Assembly: GCF_014851395.1 (NCBI RefSeq)
Contig: NW_024040928.1
Coordinates: 13,469,012 to 13,533,011 of the forward strand
Length of the DNA stretch: 64,000 nt
Reading direction: 5' to 3'
From: Micropterus salmoides
Lineage: Eukaryota > Chordata > Actinopteri > Centrarchiformes > Centrarchidae
Part shown: piece by piece, positions 10,357 to 22,280 of the stretch
Layout of the letters: every line of letters starts with the position of its first letter
Position numbering within the stretch: the stretch's first letter is position 1
Position numbers and translations under genes: made by a program
The notes under the pieces: generated by a model
The model's input: only the letters and a program-made list of their open reading frames with translations
What the model was told of the DNA's origin: nothing
The model's database searches: none

Positions 10357-12431
10357 GCAAGTTGGTTACTTTTAATGTAACGTACCAGACGTACATCAGA
10401 AACTTAATACAGCTCTGATATGCTGTGGCAGAGTGAATGGTAAGCCTGATACAAACTTAGACACCGGATTACATGCATGTATCGTATGCTGTGAATCCCT
10501 CGAGCTAGCCAATTTCAATCCAAAAATAATATATAAAGAGGTAATTACAGAATGTAAATACATTGACAATGACTATTGTTGAAAAAATTCAGATCATAAA
10601 AAATATACTTTAAATCAATGAAAATGTTTCTCAGCTTTCAGGATTGTAACTTGGCTTATAACTATTAACCATGAACAAGGGCTAGTATTAGTTACAACTT
10701 ATAAACCTGCCTTAAAAAGTGGTAACAAAAAGTAAATAAAATAAAATGGAAGAAGAAAACAGATTTGCCAAAATATTGTGATTATATATCTTCCATATAC
10801 ATAACTTAACATAATTTAACTCCATCTCAGTTTGTACACTTTCATCCTTTTCCTATTTTTCTATGTCTATCTTTTTGTCCTCCACAGAACAAATATATAC
10901 CAAACTTGTGCTGTGTTTCTCAGTGAGAGTTCAAGTTAAGTGGGCACATTTCTGCTGAGCTGATTTAAGAATGTGTGTATCCTTGCTGGGAATGAAGTCT
11001 GATCGCCGGCCCAGAGAAACTAATTACTCTGTCAGTTGCAAGCTACATGCAAGACCTGGGAGGAAGAGGAGTGCGAGGGGGAAAGAAGAGGGGGAAAAAG
11101 AGGAAATGAGGATGTTGCAGGGGGAGGAGATAAGGAAAGGAGATCAGATCAGGGGAGAAGAAGTGAAAGGGAGGGTGAAGAGGAAAGATTACTATGCCAT
11201 AGAAAAAAGCTTAAAATGATGATAGAAAACAGACGGAGGAGAATGATAGAGGAGCGGTAGGGATGATCTGGGCCTTGATAATAAACAATTTGGAGGAAAA
11301 ATGAGTACAGGGGAGAGAAATAAGTATAGAGACAGAAGCAGGGCAAGTAGGGAAATGCTTGCTGACATAGAGGAGTCAATTAGTAAGGGGTGATGAGAGG
11401 AGAAGGAGAATAGAAGGAGACAGAAGGCAGAGCACACACACACAGAGTCAAGCAATCAGTAGTAATAATAGTGATGTCACATTTCCTTCACCCTTTTATA
11501 AAATATCTTTCTCTTTCAGACTTATTGGTCTGCTCTGTATGCAAGACATGTGCCAATTCCTCTCATCTGCCCTCTGTGAGTGTTTATGTGTGTGTGTGTG
11601 TGTGTTGTGTACGTGCACATGAATTGGCATAGGCATTGGCCAAGATGATTCAGTCACCGAGTAGTTTTAACCAGGCTAGCAGTCCACAGACCTGTCCCGT
11701 GTGCTCATTGGTTCGAAGGATGTGCTGCCTCAGCCAATGAAACTGCAGCAAGATTTTATGGCCATGCTTTTGTGTGTGGAGTCATTTTAGGTGTGTGTTA
11801 GAAAATACAAGGAGAGAGAGAGAAAGAGAGAGAGAAAGAGAGACCCCATGGGATAGATGGTCAAAAAAGAACAAAAAGCCTGTGTATGTGGAAAATGTTT
11901 ATGTCATTGTAGACAGTAACCTCAGGCCACGAAAACAGAAAAAATGCTTCATGATGACACATTAAAAGCACTCTAATCCTTCTCATGAAGCACCAGTAGC
12001 GAACAGCACACTTATTTATCATTCTGTCTGAGTATCTACCTCCTTCTCTTTCCCCTTACTCATGCCAGTTAATTGTTAAAGAAGCAGAAAGAAGCCCTGC
12101 AGGAGTCCAATTGCAGGGGTCAAAGAACGCCAGTTTGCAGTCAGTGTAGTCAGTGGGGCTTTGTACGCCATACATCTGGGTTCTCTGTGGGTTAAACCTA
12201 CAAAGTTAGGATAAATCATCCTCCAAGACATTAGAAATTATGTAATTGTATAAAATCAATCAGTGGGTGGCTCATTGTTAATGAACTTAGGGTTTAAGTA
12301 GTTAAGGATATTGTGTTATTATAAGTGCACTACGGAAACTCCTATGCAACCATTCTGCAGTGAAGATTTTCACTCTATCAAACTCGGTTTTTGATTCCGC
12401 ACATTCAGTTTTCAATATAACACTCAATATA
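10357..12431. other. non-coding stretch with a purine-rich tract
   Basis: No gene recognised. From about 11050 to 11420 the plus strand is strongly purine-rich (AGGAAGAGGAG-like), which creates long but meaningless frames on both strands. A GT run at about 11585-11605 and a GAGAGA run at about 11812-11842 are simple repeats. Confidence 0.5.
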
Positions 12432-13351
12432 CACTGCTCAAAAAAATAAAGGGAACACTTAAACAACACAATGTAACTCCAAGTCAATCACACTCCTGTG
12501 AAATCAAACTGTCCACTTAGGAAGCAACACTGATTGACAATCAATTTCACAAGCTGTTGGAAATGCAAATGGAATAGACAACAGGTGGAAATTATAGGCA
12601 ATTAGCAAGACACCCCCAATAAAGGAGTGGTTCTGCAGGTGGTGACCACAGACCACTTCTCAGTTCCTATGCTTCCTGGCTGATGTTTTGGTCACTTTTG
12701 AATGCTGGTGGTGTTTTCACTCTAGTGGTAGCATGAGACAGAGTCTACAACCCACACAAGTGGCTCAGGTAGTGCAGCTCATCCAGGATGGCACATCAAT
12801 GTGAGCTGTGGCAAGAAGGTTTGCTGTGTCTGTCAGTTTGCTGGGTTTGCATGTGACAGACGTGACAGAGTCTGGAGACGCCGTGGAGAACGTTCTGCTG
12901 CCTGCAACATCCTCCAGCATGACCGGTTTGGCGGTGAGTCAGTAATCGTGTGGGGTGGCATTTCTTTGGGGGGCCGCACAGCCCTCCATGTGCTCGCCAG
13001 AGGTAGCCTGAATGCCATTAGGTACCGAGATGATCCCTCAGGAGACCATCCGCCACCTCATCAGGAGCATGCCCAGGCATTGTAGGGAGGTCATACAGGC
13101 ACCTGGAGGCCACACACACTACTGAGCCATTACATCATAGTTGGATCAGCCTGCAGTGTGGTTTTCCACTTTGATTTTGAGTGTGACTCCAAATCCAGAC
13201 CTCCGTGGGTTTATACATTTGATTTCCATTGATAATTTTTGTGTGATTTTGTTGTCAGCACATTCAACTAAGTAAAGAAAGGAGTATTTAATGAGATTAT
13301 TTCATTCATTCAGATCTAGGATGTGTTATTTTAGTGTTTTTTTGAGCAGTG
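12432..13351 (+). mobile_element. internally deleted Tc1/mariner-type transposon (920 bp)
   Basis: The ends read CACTGCTCAAAAAAA (15 bp, perfect inverted repeat) and are flanked by TA on both sides (12430-12431 and 13352-13353). Both subterminal regions match a transposon family that I know as common in teleosts, including salmonids. The interior is much shorter than full-length members, with most of the transposase removed. Confidence 0.88.
12801..13085 (+). pseudogene. remnant of Tc1-type transposase, catalytic residues missing
   Basis: Plus-strand frame left after internal deletions. The stretch RRDRVWRRRGERSAACNILQ followed by FGGESVIVWGGISLGG corresponds to the middle of a DDE transposase catalytic domain. 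The HTH region upstream is mostly lost (only the segment around 12740-12815 resembles the start), and the frame after RYRDDP jumps to the C-terminal end of the gene. The Asp and Glu residues that normally follow VWGG are absent, so the product could not be active. The element could move only with a transposase supplied in trans. Confidence 0.75.
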
Positions 13352-13353
13352 TA

Positions 13354-15152
13354 GTTTATACAGCTGATTGATTACTGTCTTGTTTAATAAAGCATGCTGC
13401 CCCTTTCAGTTCGTGTTCTACTTGAACACAAACTGAATTGTGCAACCAACCACGGCTTCTAAAAGTAAGTTGCAATGGCAATGTTCTGTGTGTGGTATAT
13501 TAGATCGAGCACTCGGTGCTCGACTACGTGGCACTGTCAATGTTGCTACTGGGTGTTCGGTGTGTGATTAAAGTTCCTGTGGTGGAGATGTCAAAGTGAT
13601 AATAAAGACGAGCTCGCACCGCAGCCTTGCCTCCGTGCATATTAGTACATAGTAGTCTAAACCACAAAGTATACTACAGTAATATACATTACATAGAGAT
13701 ATAACACTGTGCCAGTGCATATTGTGATATTTGCTGTGAGGGCAGTTGATGCTAATCCAAAGGATTACGTCCCCACAGCCCCCTAGCTGTCTGTTCTGAA
13801 TGTGCCCTGAAAGAAAATCTGGTGTTTGTACACAGCCCTGGCCAAGGATGTAGGTTTGGTCTCAACATTGATAGGTACATTTCATATCACTGCATCTTAC
13901 AGCCCGGCTTTGACTAATGAAAACCATCCGGCCTTGTTCTCCTGTCATTAGGTTTCAGTAACCATTGTAACTCACTCTCAATTCTGCCTGCATGGTGAGA
14001 GGAGAGGTAGAGCCGCTAACTGAGATTACTCTGAGCAGCATGCATGGGAATACATTAGTCTACAATATAATACACTTTTGTATATTTCTCACTTTCTCCC
14101 TGATGGTCTGAATAACTCACTAGAAATGTAGCTAGTTGCTCTTTAGAAATAAAGTCTATGAGGATCTGGAAAAGGGGACCAATTAACCACTGTGAGTCAT
14201 ATGAAGGGGGAGGACATAATCTTTCAAAAACTTAAAAAAGCTTTGGACTTGTAGTAGAGAACGAGAGCTGTTAACCGTTTTTTAGGAACAATTCTGTAGT
14301 CGTTGGATATTGGTCAGGACATGCCCTTGGCCCTGTACTATTCCAGCCATGATTTGTGTGTCACGTAACACTCAATTACTTGCCCATGGACATTCATCTT
14401 ACTTTCTACTTTACCAAGACAAGCTGTTGTTGTGATGTTAACAATAGTAGAAGGAGAGTTTGACAATCGCTGTCTTAAGCTGGTGTACTGGCTCTAGAAA
14501 ACCATCTCATCCTCTCAGTATGTTAGCTCAACTGTAGTGACAGTTTGCTAACTCACACCTAAAGCTAGTTACATACTTGCTTTGTTGTTGTTTTCTCTAC
14601 ATTATTTTTTTTCTGGGTAGGTAAAGTTGGTTAAACTAGCAAGAAACACCAAGGTTTTTTGTATTCAACCAAAAAAATCCCACCCCATCCCTTCAGGCCT
14701 CCCTCCAAATCCACTCCCACAAAACACAATTTTATGCGCAATGAGTGCACAGGAAGTGTGCACGCCGGTAAGCCAGCCAGTCACTTGTAGGGAATGTGAA
14801 GGTACATGCATGATGAGTAGGGATGGGTAGCACTACTTGATACCTTTATGGTATCGAGCGAAACAGCCCAGTATTGAGTAGAATCGAAACGTTTCCAGTC
14901 AAACCAGTACTTCAATCGATACTTTAACCACATCATGGCAAAAAATTGCTTGCAGCCAAACATACACATGCACCAAAAGAAAGAGAAGAGCACGCCTTTT
15001 TTTCCTTATATGCCTGCACCATATGCCCTGCACGCACCGAGTCCATGCTAACAGCTGCTCACCTTCAGCTGCGGATTCAGGCATGTTCATCACTGTTGGA
15101 CAGTTTATCTCCACAAGCTTGGCTTTCTGTTGGTTTCATCTCCTGGTATCAT
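13354..15152. other. non-coding stretch
   Basis: No gene recognised. At about 14822-14940 the text GGGATGGGTAGCACTACTTG...GTATCGA resembles a dispersed fish repeat end, but the element could not be delimited. The rest looks unique. Confidence 0.35.
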
Positions 15153-15156
15153 TTAA

Positions 15157-15237
15157 AGAGGGGGTATTATGCTTTTTGGCTTTTCCCCCCTTTATTGAGT
15201 TATATACTTTTTTGTCAAAAAGCATAATACCACCTCT
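15157..15237. mobile_element. very small TTAA-flanked MITE (piggyBac-like)
   Basis: An 81-bp unit whose ends form an inverted repeat of about 24-26 bp with two mismatches (AGAGG-GGTATTATGCTTTTT). TTAA lies immediately outside both ends (15153-15156 and 15238-15241). TTAA duplication is the signature of piggyBac-type transposition. Almost the whole element is inverted repeat, with a loop of about 30 bases. Confidence 0.75.
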
Positions 15238-15316
15238 TTAAATAGGTAAAATCTGATGGAGAAGGGATGAGATAGAGAAGTGAAAAGAAAAAGATAAGGG
15301 ACCTTATCGGAAGAAT

Positions 15317-15589
15317 TTGGATGCCACTGCCAAGAAATGGTATTTGGACAAACTAATAACCATAAACAACCTAGATCCATATGACTTGGCAGCCCAAGAC
15401 TGGATTACAGACCCAGACACGCTACCTCCACTCAAATACCCGACATTGCCAATTACCTCGTTTTTGGATCGAGTGTGTACACAGTTTAAAAGTTATAAAT
15501 CACTAGAATCTCACAGTTGTGCACAGTGGGTGCAAGATCTGCTCATTCACAAGATGGCAAACTGTGAGAGCACAGTCATACTCGCAAAG
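15317..15589 (+). pseudogene. fragment of a fish multi-copy gene family, possibly of the SWIM/YqaJ type
   Basis: An open frame of 91 codons from ATG 15317 ends at a good donor (AAG then GTAAGA, donor at 15590), in phase 0. The peptide includes MDATAKKWYLDKLITINNL, DPYDLAAQDWITDPDTLPPL, KYPTLPITSFLDRV and FKSYKSLESH. The order 'DPY...W...PP..YP...YKSLE' resembles, from memory, uncharacterised multi-copy fish proteins that carry SWIM-type zinc fingers and YqaJ-type nuclease domains, often near transposons. No downstream exon with the Cys/His residues of a SWIM finger was found, so this is probably an isolated exon or a relic. It could instead be the first exon of a live gene with distant exons. 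The family assignment is a weak inference. Confidence 0.4.
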
Positions 15590-15592
15590 GTA

Positions 15593-16559
15593 AGATGGCA
15601 CTCCTCTTTTTGGGCCAATTATTAAACCAAACAAAATGCAAAACTTTTTAAAAATTAAAAATTTTATATTACATTGGCAGTGTGTCACACACAGCCACAC
15701 TTTATTAATAAAAATACCTTCTATAATCTTGGAAGCTGTTACAAAAAGCTGTTTTTTCTACTTTTAGTTGCCAGATATATTTAGTTATGATTATGTTGAA
15801 AAGATATGGAGACATGATTTTACAGCTTCGTCCTACTGTGTGTGCATAAAAAGAAGGCAGCAGGATCGCAGGGGGACCCTCACAACATGGCGACGTATAC
15901 AAAATATTCCCTATATTTCAACAGGGTGTGATGGTTTTTTTTTTTCATTTTTGTATCAGAGCATTTGATTTATTGATTGCTGTCGGGATGTAAACAGAAT
16001 TTCAACAAAACAAACAACAAAATGCTTCCAAAATAAAGTATCTACCTTAGCTTAAGGAATAACCACATGAAAGTGCTGGCTTTGAACATTTTAGCAGAAT
16101 GCTCTCTCTGAAATACAGTGAAAAAAGATTGTTCAAGGCAGTATTATGTTTCCCCTGAAAAGTATTTTGCTAAAATGTGTAGATATAGTATTTGATGTTG
16201 AGGGACACTGCAATCCAGTGTACTATTGGATCCCTAGTGGCCTAGCGACTCATTTGCGCTAGCAGTGTTTTAATACCATTGCCTAAAAGTGCATTTCACT
16301 TAGGATTAACTTTGGGGAAGATGAGGAGAACATTTTAACTCTTCTGTTTAAAGTTGTCAGAGAGGACAACTGCATTACGTAACTGTGCTGTCAGACTCCA
16401 CTTTGCTGCCTTTGTTCTTGTGTGGAATCTAAAAAAAACACCACAGGAGAGTGCACTGCCCACTCGTTTATTACTGTTAAAGTTAAAGAAGAGAAATGCC
16501 AGGCCTATTAGCTTTGCAGTTTGTATTAACACCTCTTCCAGGGCCACAGTGGCATACAT
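15593..16559. other. non-coding stretch
   Basis: Possible intron of the gene fragment ending at 15589. A short frame at 15768-15968 follows a CTTTTAG acceptor-like site but shows no recognisable domain. Nothing else supported. Confidence 0.35.
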
Positions 16560-17180
16560 TTCTTGCAATTAAACAAAAACAAAACAGAAGTCATTTTATT
16601 TGACAGCAAAGAAAGACTCAGGGTTGCTGCCCCTAAACATTGGTGTTTCACTTGACTCCAACCTGTTTCAAAAGCAATGTAAAAGCAATAAAAGAACATC
16701 CATAAAATTCACATTAAAATATAGTCAAGTCAGGGACAAAACAAGATTTGCAAAACTGACTACTGCAATGGACGTCTGACAGGACTTCCTAAAAAGACCA
16801 TCAGCCACCTGCAACTCATTCAAAATTCAAGAGTTCTGACCAAAACCAAAAGGACAGCCAACATCACCCCAGTTAATAAATCTCTACACTGTTTGCCAAT
16901 AAGCCACATGATTGATTTTAAGGTCTTATTGCTTATTCAGAAATATTTACATGGATATGGCCCTAAGTATATATTGTGCTTGAGCAGTATAACCCTGTGA
17001 GACCTCTTAAGTCACTGGGGAGTGGACTGCTAGTGTTGCCCAGGGCAAAATGCTAATAACAAAAAGCAGCTTTTAGTCATTATGTGGCACAGCGCTGGAA
17101 CCAACTTAAGAATTCCCCATCCATTGCAGAAACTTACTGTTATCAAGGACATTTACCCAAATCTTTCAAAAATATTGACT
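16560..17180 (+). mobile_element. decayed L2-type LINE, C-terminal reverse-transcriptase end
   Basis: Translating with frame changes gives the C-terminal signature of L2-like reverse transcriptases: DYCNG-LTGLPKKTISHLQ, LIQNS-RVLTKTKR, ITPV-KSLHCLPISH and IDFKVLLL. These are followed by a GPKY block and a Trp-His-containing end. Many stops and indels mark it as an old copy. It has no detectable link to the 9-kb LINE family. Confidence 0.75.
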
Positions 17181-17479
17181 TAAATATTGCCTTATTATAA
17201 TTGTATTCAGGGTCTAAAATTAGCACCCACCACCTGACAAATGCAGGTGAAATTGTCAGGGAATATCTATGGGGGTGTTTCAAACGAAACTCACCAGTGG
17301 AACAGGCCCAGTCTGTCCTGAGTGAAAATCTAAATCAGATCAATATTTGGGATGACCACCTTTTCCCTTCCAAAGAAAATCAGTTCTACTAAGTACACTT
17401 GCACAAAGTCAGGGATTGTGTAGGCATATCATCAGGTGTATGATTAAAAAAATATACCAAACAGTTGCTAATGGTCATT

Positions 17480-18450
17480 GATTCAATATATAGGCTGAAA
17501 CATAATGAAAAAGGCAATGTTGGACAGTAGTCGCAGTGGCTGGCCAAAGAAACTTCCTGCAGAAGATGAAAGACACATCTGGCTTACTTCCCTTCACAAT
17601 CAGAAGATGTCTAGTAGTATCATCAGTTAAGAGCTGGCAGAAAACAGTAGGACCCTGTTATACCCATCTACTGTCCAGAGAAGTCTGGTCAAAGTGGCCT
17701 TCATGGACCACCTGCAGCCAAAAAGCCATACCCTTGACATTGAAACAAGGTCAAGAGACTCAACTATACACAGAAACACAGGAACTGGGGTGCAGAAAAT
17801 GGCAGCAGGTGCTCTGGAATGATGAGTCAACATTTTTAATATTCGGCTGCAGAGGCATTGGAAGCATTTTTGTAAAATTTTTTGAAATTCCGTTTACATC
17901 CCGACAGCAATATCCTGCCGAAGGGCTGGAGAGCTGTACAAGAATGAGTGTCTGCAGGCAAATATGAAGGATGGTGGAGGTTCCTTGAATGTTTGCGGCT
18001 GCATTTCTGGAAACATTCAAGTAGTCTTTAAGGAGTTTAGGGATTTGGTCAGAATGAATGATCTCTAGGCAGATACTTACATGTCATGCAATACCATCAG
18101 GGAGGCGTCTGATTGGCCCTAAATTTATTCTGCAGCATGAAAACAATCCCAAACATACAACAAAAGTCAGAAGAACTATCTTCAAGTAAAGTAGAACAAG
18201 GAGTTCTGGAAGAGATGGTGTGGCCGCCACAGAGCCCTGATCTCAACATTATTGTGTCTGTCTGAGGTTACATGAAGAGAGAGAAGCAACTGAGGCTGCC
18301 TAAATCCACAGAAGAACTATGGGTAGTTCTCAAAGATGTTTGGGCTAACCTACCTGCCGAGTTCCTTCAAAAACTAGAAGAATTGAAGGCAATAAGTGGT
18401 CACATGAAATATCGATTTTATTTATATTTTTATTCTGTTCAACTCAATGT
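17480..18450 (+). pseudogene. heavily decayed Tc1-type transposase
   Basis: Scattered but ordered pieces of a Tc1 transposase on the plus strand, in shifting frames: an HTH-like part near 17530-17700, then a THRNWG-like block followed by WQQVLWNDESTFLIFGC (about 17790-17850, first catalytic Asp). A GGGSLNVCGCISG block follows near 17970-18010. Next come LQHENNPKHTTK near 18130-18165 (the usual second Asp position read as Glu) and a WPPQSPDL-like block near 18222-18245, then STEELWVVLKDVWANLPAEF at 18310-18370. The Pro-Ile-Glu region is disrupted. Inverted repeats were not located with confidence. This family differs from the other three Tc1-type copies in the window. Confidence 0.7.
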
Positions 18451-18499
18451 TTTTGGAATTAGAAAGTATTATTTTTCAGATCTCCTAGTGAGTTATTAA

Positions 18500-19348
18500 A
18501 GGCACTGCACTCAGCAGGCTATGCACATGTTATCACATAAGCTTCTTTGACCAACAAGTATTACAAGATACTTCCTTCTGTTAAAAGACAAAAAGCATTA
18601 AAACTGGGGAAGAACTGCAGACATTTGACCAAGATGTGACACATACTTTCAAGTGGCTTTATTGCACTAACACAGTCACTAACCTTCTTTTATGTCTGCA
18701 CTGACTACAGTCTTGTATTATGAATGACTGAGAAAAACTCTCATAAATCTACTTGTGTATGAAACACTGCCTTGCCTTGCCTACATTTAGATGTTTTTCT
18801 TAGTGATAAACTGATGTCATGAAATATCTGAATGAGTCATCACAGATCTTTAACTTATTACAAGCAACTCTTGAAAATCTCAAAAAGTCACATTGTATTT
18901 TTAGAGAGTGATTTGTTTGCAGGTCCCAGACTATTTTTGTTTTTCGCTGTTTTGTCAGGAGAGTATTTTCTATCTTCCTCAGCTCAGTATTCCCTGGAAA
19001 TATGGCCAAAACATTTCCATTTCAAAGCAACGCTGGAGCCTCTAAATCAGTGTGTGAATATGTGTGTGTGTGCGTGTATGTGTGTGTGTGTGTCTGTATG
19101 CTTGAGTTTGTATGTGTGTCAGACTGGTGAACTCTGTGACGAGGAAAGCCAAAAGTTTCTATTCAAATGTTCAGTGAAATCTGTTTGTTTCTTACCTACC
19201 TAAAAACCTTATACACTGTTCTAAGGCAAACAAATGAAACTGGAGGAGTAAATGTAGTGAGGTGAATAAGAGAAGTATAAAGTGGGGTCAAATAAAGTAC
19301 TTTGGCTACAAGAACATTCCTAAACCCTTTTGGTTAATGCTTTAATTA
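18500..19348. other. non-coding stretch
   Basis: No gene recognised. It contains a short interrupted GT run at about 19060-19120. Confidence 0.4.
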
Positions 19349-20767
19349 CAGGAGCTGGTCATATAATTAGAATATCACCAACAAGTTGATTTATTTCAGT
19401 AATTCCATTCAAAAAGTGAAACTAAACTAAAATGTATATATTCATTCCACACAGACTGATATATTTCAAGTGTTCATTCCTTTTAATTTTGATGATTATA
19501 ACTGACAACTAATGAAAACCCCAAAATCAGTATCTCAGAAAATTAGAATATTGTGAAAAGGTTCAATATTGAAGATACCTGGTGCCACACTCTAATCAGC
19601 TAATTAACTCAAAACTCCTGCAAAGGCCTTTAAATGGTCTCTCAGTCTAGTTCTGTAGGCTACACAATCATGGGGAAGACTGCTGACTTGACAGCTGTTG
19701 AAAAGACGACCACTGACACCTTGTACAAGGAGGGCAAGACACAAAAGGTCATTGCTAAAGAGGCTGGCTGTTCACAGAGCTCTGTGTCCAAGCACATTAA
19801 TAGAGACGCGAAGGGAAGGAAACGATGTGGTAGAAAAAAGTGTACAAGCAATAGGGATAACCGCACCCTGGAGAGGATTGTGAAACAAAACCCATTCAAA
19901 AATGTGGGGGAGATTCACAAAGAGTGGACTGCAGCTGAGAGGTCCAAAGTTATGTTCTCTGATGAAAGAAAATTTTGCATTTCCTTTGGAAATCAAGATC
20001 CCAGAGTCTGGAGGAAGAGAGGAGAGGCACAGAATCCACGTTGCTTGAAGTCCAGTGTAAAGTTTCCACAGTCAGTGATGGTTTGGGGTGCCATGTCGTC
20101 TGCTGGTGTTGGTCCACTGTGTTTTCTGAGCTCCAAGGTCAACGCAGCCATCTACCAGGAAGTTTTAGAGCACTTCATGCTTCCTGCTGCTGACCAACTT
20201 TATGGAGATAAAGATTTCATTTTCCAGCAGGACTTGGCACCTGCAAACAGTGCCAAAGCTACCAGTACCTGGTTTAAGGACCATGGTATCCCTGTTCTTA
20301 ATTGGCCAGCAAACTCGCCTGACCTTAACCCTATAGAAAATCTATGGGGTATTGTGAAGAGGAAGATGCGATACGCCAGAACCAACAATGCAGAAGAGCT
20401 GAAGGCCACTATCAGTACAACCTGGGCTCTCATAACACCTGAGCAGTGCCAGGCAAAAGGAGCCCCAACTAAGTATTGAGTGCTGCACATGCTCATACTT
20501 TTAATGTCCATACTTTTCAGTTGGCCAGCATTTCTAAAAATCCTTTTTTTGTATTGGTCTTGAGTAATATTCAAATTTTCAGAGATACTGAATTTGGGAT
20601 TTTCATTAGTTGTCAGTTTTAATCATCACAATTAAATGAAATAAACATTTGAAATATATCAGTCTGTGTGTAATGAATGAATATAATATCCAAGTTTCAC
20701 TTTTTGAATGGAATTACAGAAATAAATCAACTTTTTGATGATATTCTAATTATATGACCAGCACCTG
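19349..20767 (+). mobile_element. Tc1-type transposon with long inverted repeats (1419 bp)
   Basis: Flanked by TA at 19347-19348 and 20768-20769. Inverted repeats of roughly 200 bp (19349 to about 19550, and about 20565 to 20767) start CAGG-GCTGGTCATATAATT and remain alignable through AACTGACAACTAATGAAAA, with scattered mismatches and a few small gaps. The interior holds a transposase frame with deletions. Confidence 0.92.
19670..20479 (+). pseudogene. Tc1 transposase with two in-frame deletions
   Basis: DDE transposase of DD34E type. I chose the start MGKTADL at 19670 because Tc1 proteins typically begin this way; an in-frame ATG exists at 19634. Visible are the first HTH (AKEAGCSQSSVSKHI), a GRKR linker (GRKRCGRKK), SDERKFCISF (first Asp), VMVWGAMSSAG, FQQDLAPANSAK (second Asp) and SPDLNPIENLWG (Glu), with 34 residues between the last two. 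At 269 residues it is shorter than the usual 335-345. The segment between the second HTH (HKEWTAA) and ERSKVMFSD appears to be missing several tens of residues, and a short piece before the C-terminal AKGAPTKY is also missing. Both deletions keep the frame. All three catalytic acids remain, but loss of the linker region probably inactivates it. Confidence 0.85.
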
Positions 20768-20899
20768 TATATTTACCAATATTCAGATACATTTTAAATT
20801 ACTGTGGACCAGTGAGACCTTTGAAAGTGTTTACCCGAACCTCAAGTAGCAATGGCTGACTCACAAAGTACCGGATACTTGAGTTAATTGGTTCATTTG

Positions 20900-21270
20900 C
20901 TGGGGGAGCAGCCATAGTGCAAAAAATTGGTGGCCTTTCCAGACCAGTTTTTATTGCCCATGCTAAAATAAGAGTGAAGCAGTCCTGTCATGTAAAACAC
21001 CATACTAAATGTTTTTACCCACATCTTTATTTATTATCGCAATACTTACTGTAAATGCAGCAGGAACTCAATGATTGATGTAATGTCTCACTTTTTGTTC
21101 GCTAAATATATATTATAAGATGTTGTGTGCAAGTCCCCACATTTTTGGACACCAGTCTGAATGGTGATGTATTTTTCCTGGTTACATAAGTGCCTCTCTT
21201 TGCAATTTGGTGCATTCAGAACTGAACATTTGCAACAACAAAAAATGTATCCACTGTGATACATGTGATA
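20900..21270 (+). repeat. dispersed repeat, copy 1
   Basis: Aligns collinearly with 25310-25640 in the same orientation. Shared stretches include TTGCCCATGCTAAAATAAGA, TGTAAATGCAGCAGGAACT, AAGATGTTGTGTGCAAGTCC and TTTGCAATTTGGTGCATTCA. There is no coding potential. It is likely a non-autonomous element, but its ends are not defined. Confidence 0.75.
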
Positions 21271-21339
21271 CATAGAAATGACTTTTTTTAAAGTACTGCA
21301 TTTCTTTGAGTTTTCCTTTTCCTTTCGTGTCATTCATTT

Positions 21340-22280
21340 CCCACAGCTGAAATCTGGAAATACACATGAATGAATGATGAAGGTATTTACAAAATAAATG
21401 TGGGAATGTGCATGTGTGTATGTGTGTGCACACGCTTTTTGAAGTAGAATAAGCAATGTGTAGATGTGTAGTGGAGGTGGCAGTGGGTGTAATATGAGAG
21501 CCCAAAAGCCCAAGCGCATAGATAACAAATGCATGTGAAACAGAGAGAGTAAAACAGCGAGCCTGAAAGATGAAAGAGAATAAAGAAGCAGTAAAAGATG
21601 AAATGTCTCTCATTGGGGGCTGCAGCTCAGCTCGCTCTGTCTTTCCCTGTGTTTTCCCTGTACAAAAAGTTATGTTTATCTTTTCAACTTATTTTACACA
21701 TTTTCATCAACATTAGCAAGTTCATGCTGAAGTGGGTTTCATTGCCTCTCTGTGGTGTATACTTAATCTCTATAAGATGTATTTTAATCAAGTTATTTCA
21801 GTTAATGTGCAATGAATAATGAAAAGAAACAGGTGAAAGCCTTAACTGGATGTACCTCACTGGCAATAATGAATCACTCGAGTCAAACCCTGGGGCACCG
21901 GCAGTCAATATTGTCCTTTTAGCCTGAAAGGAATTTAAAGGACAGGAAATACCAAGAAGAAGAAAAAAACCTTACCCAGACTTTTAGGGTCATCTATCCA
22001 GACAACTGAGAGCACAACTGATAACGTATCACAGTCAGCATCCGGGTGAAGGAGCCACAAAATACAGCACAATACATCTTTTACTGGCAGGTTAGTGCCA
22101 AATTCTTGATAAGCCTTTGATGTGCTAAAGGAAATTCTACCACTGGAATTTATAACGCTGCTAAATATCATCAGTCTGTGTTAAATGTGGGGTAAGAAAT
22201 CCTAATCCAATACATGTCTTTTTGTAAAATTCAGCAAATTTCTTCTCGCAGTCTGCTAGCTGTGTGTTCTGTGTGTGCGC
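21340..22280. other. non-coding stretch
   Basis: No gene recognised on either strand. Short frames here show no domain. Confidence 0.4.

Noticed and set aside
11036..11455. Long frames on both strands rich in Glu/Arg or Leu/Ser
   Set aside because: They arise from a purine-rich tract and have no domain or splice support.
13500..13640. Possible solo LTR (AATAAAGACGAGCTCGCACC)
   Set aside because: It has a polyadenylation-like motif, but no paired TG/CA ends or target duplication could be found.
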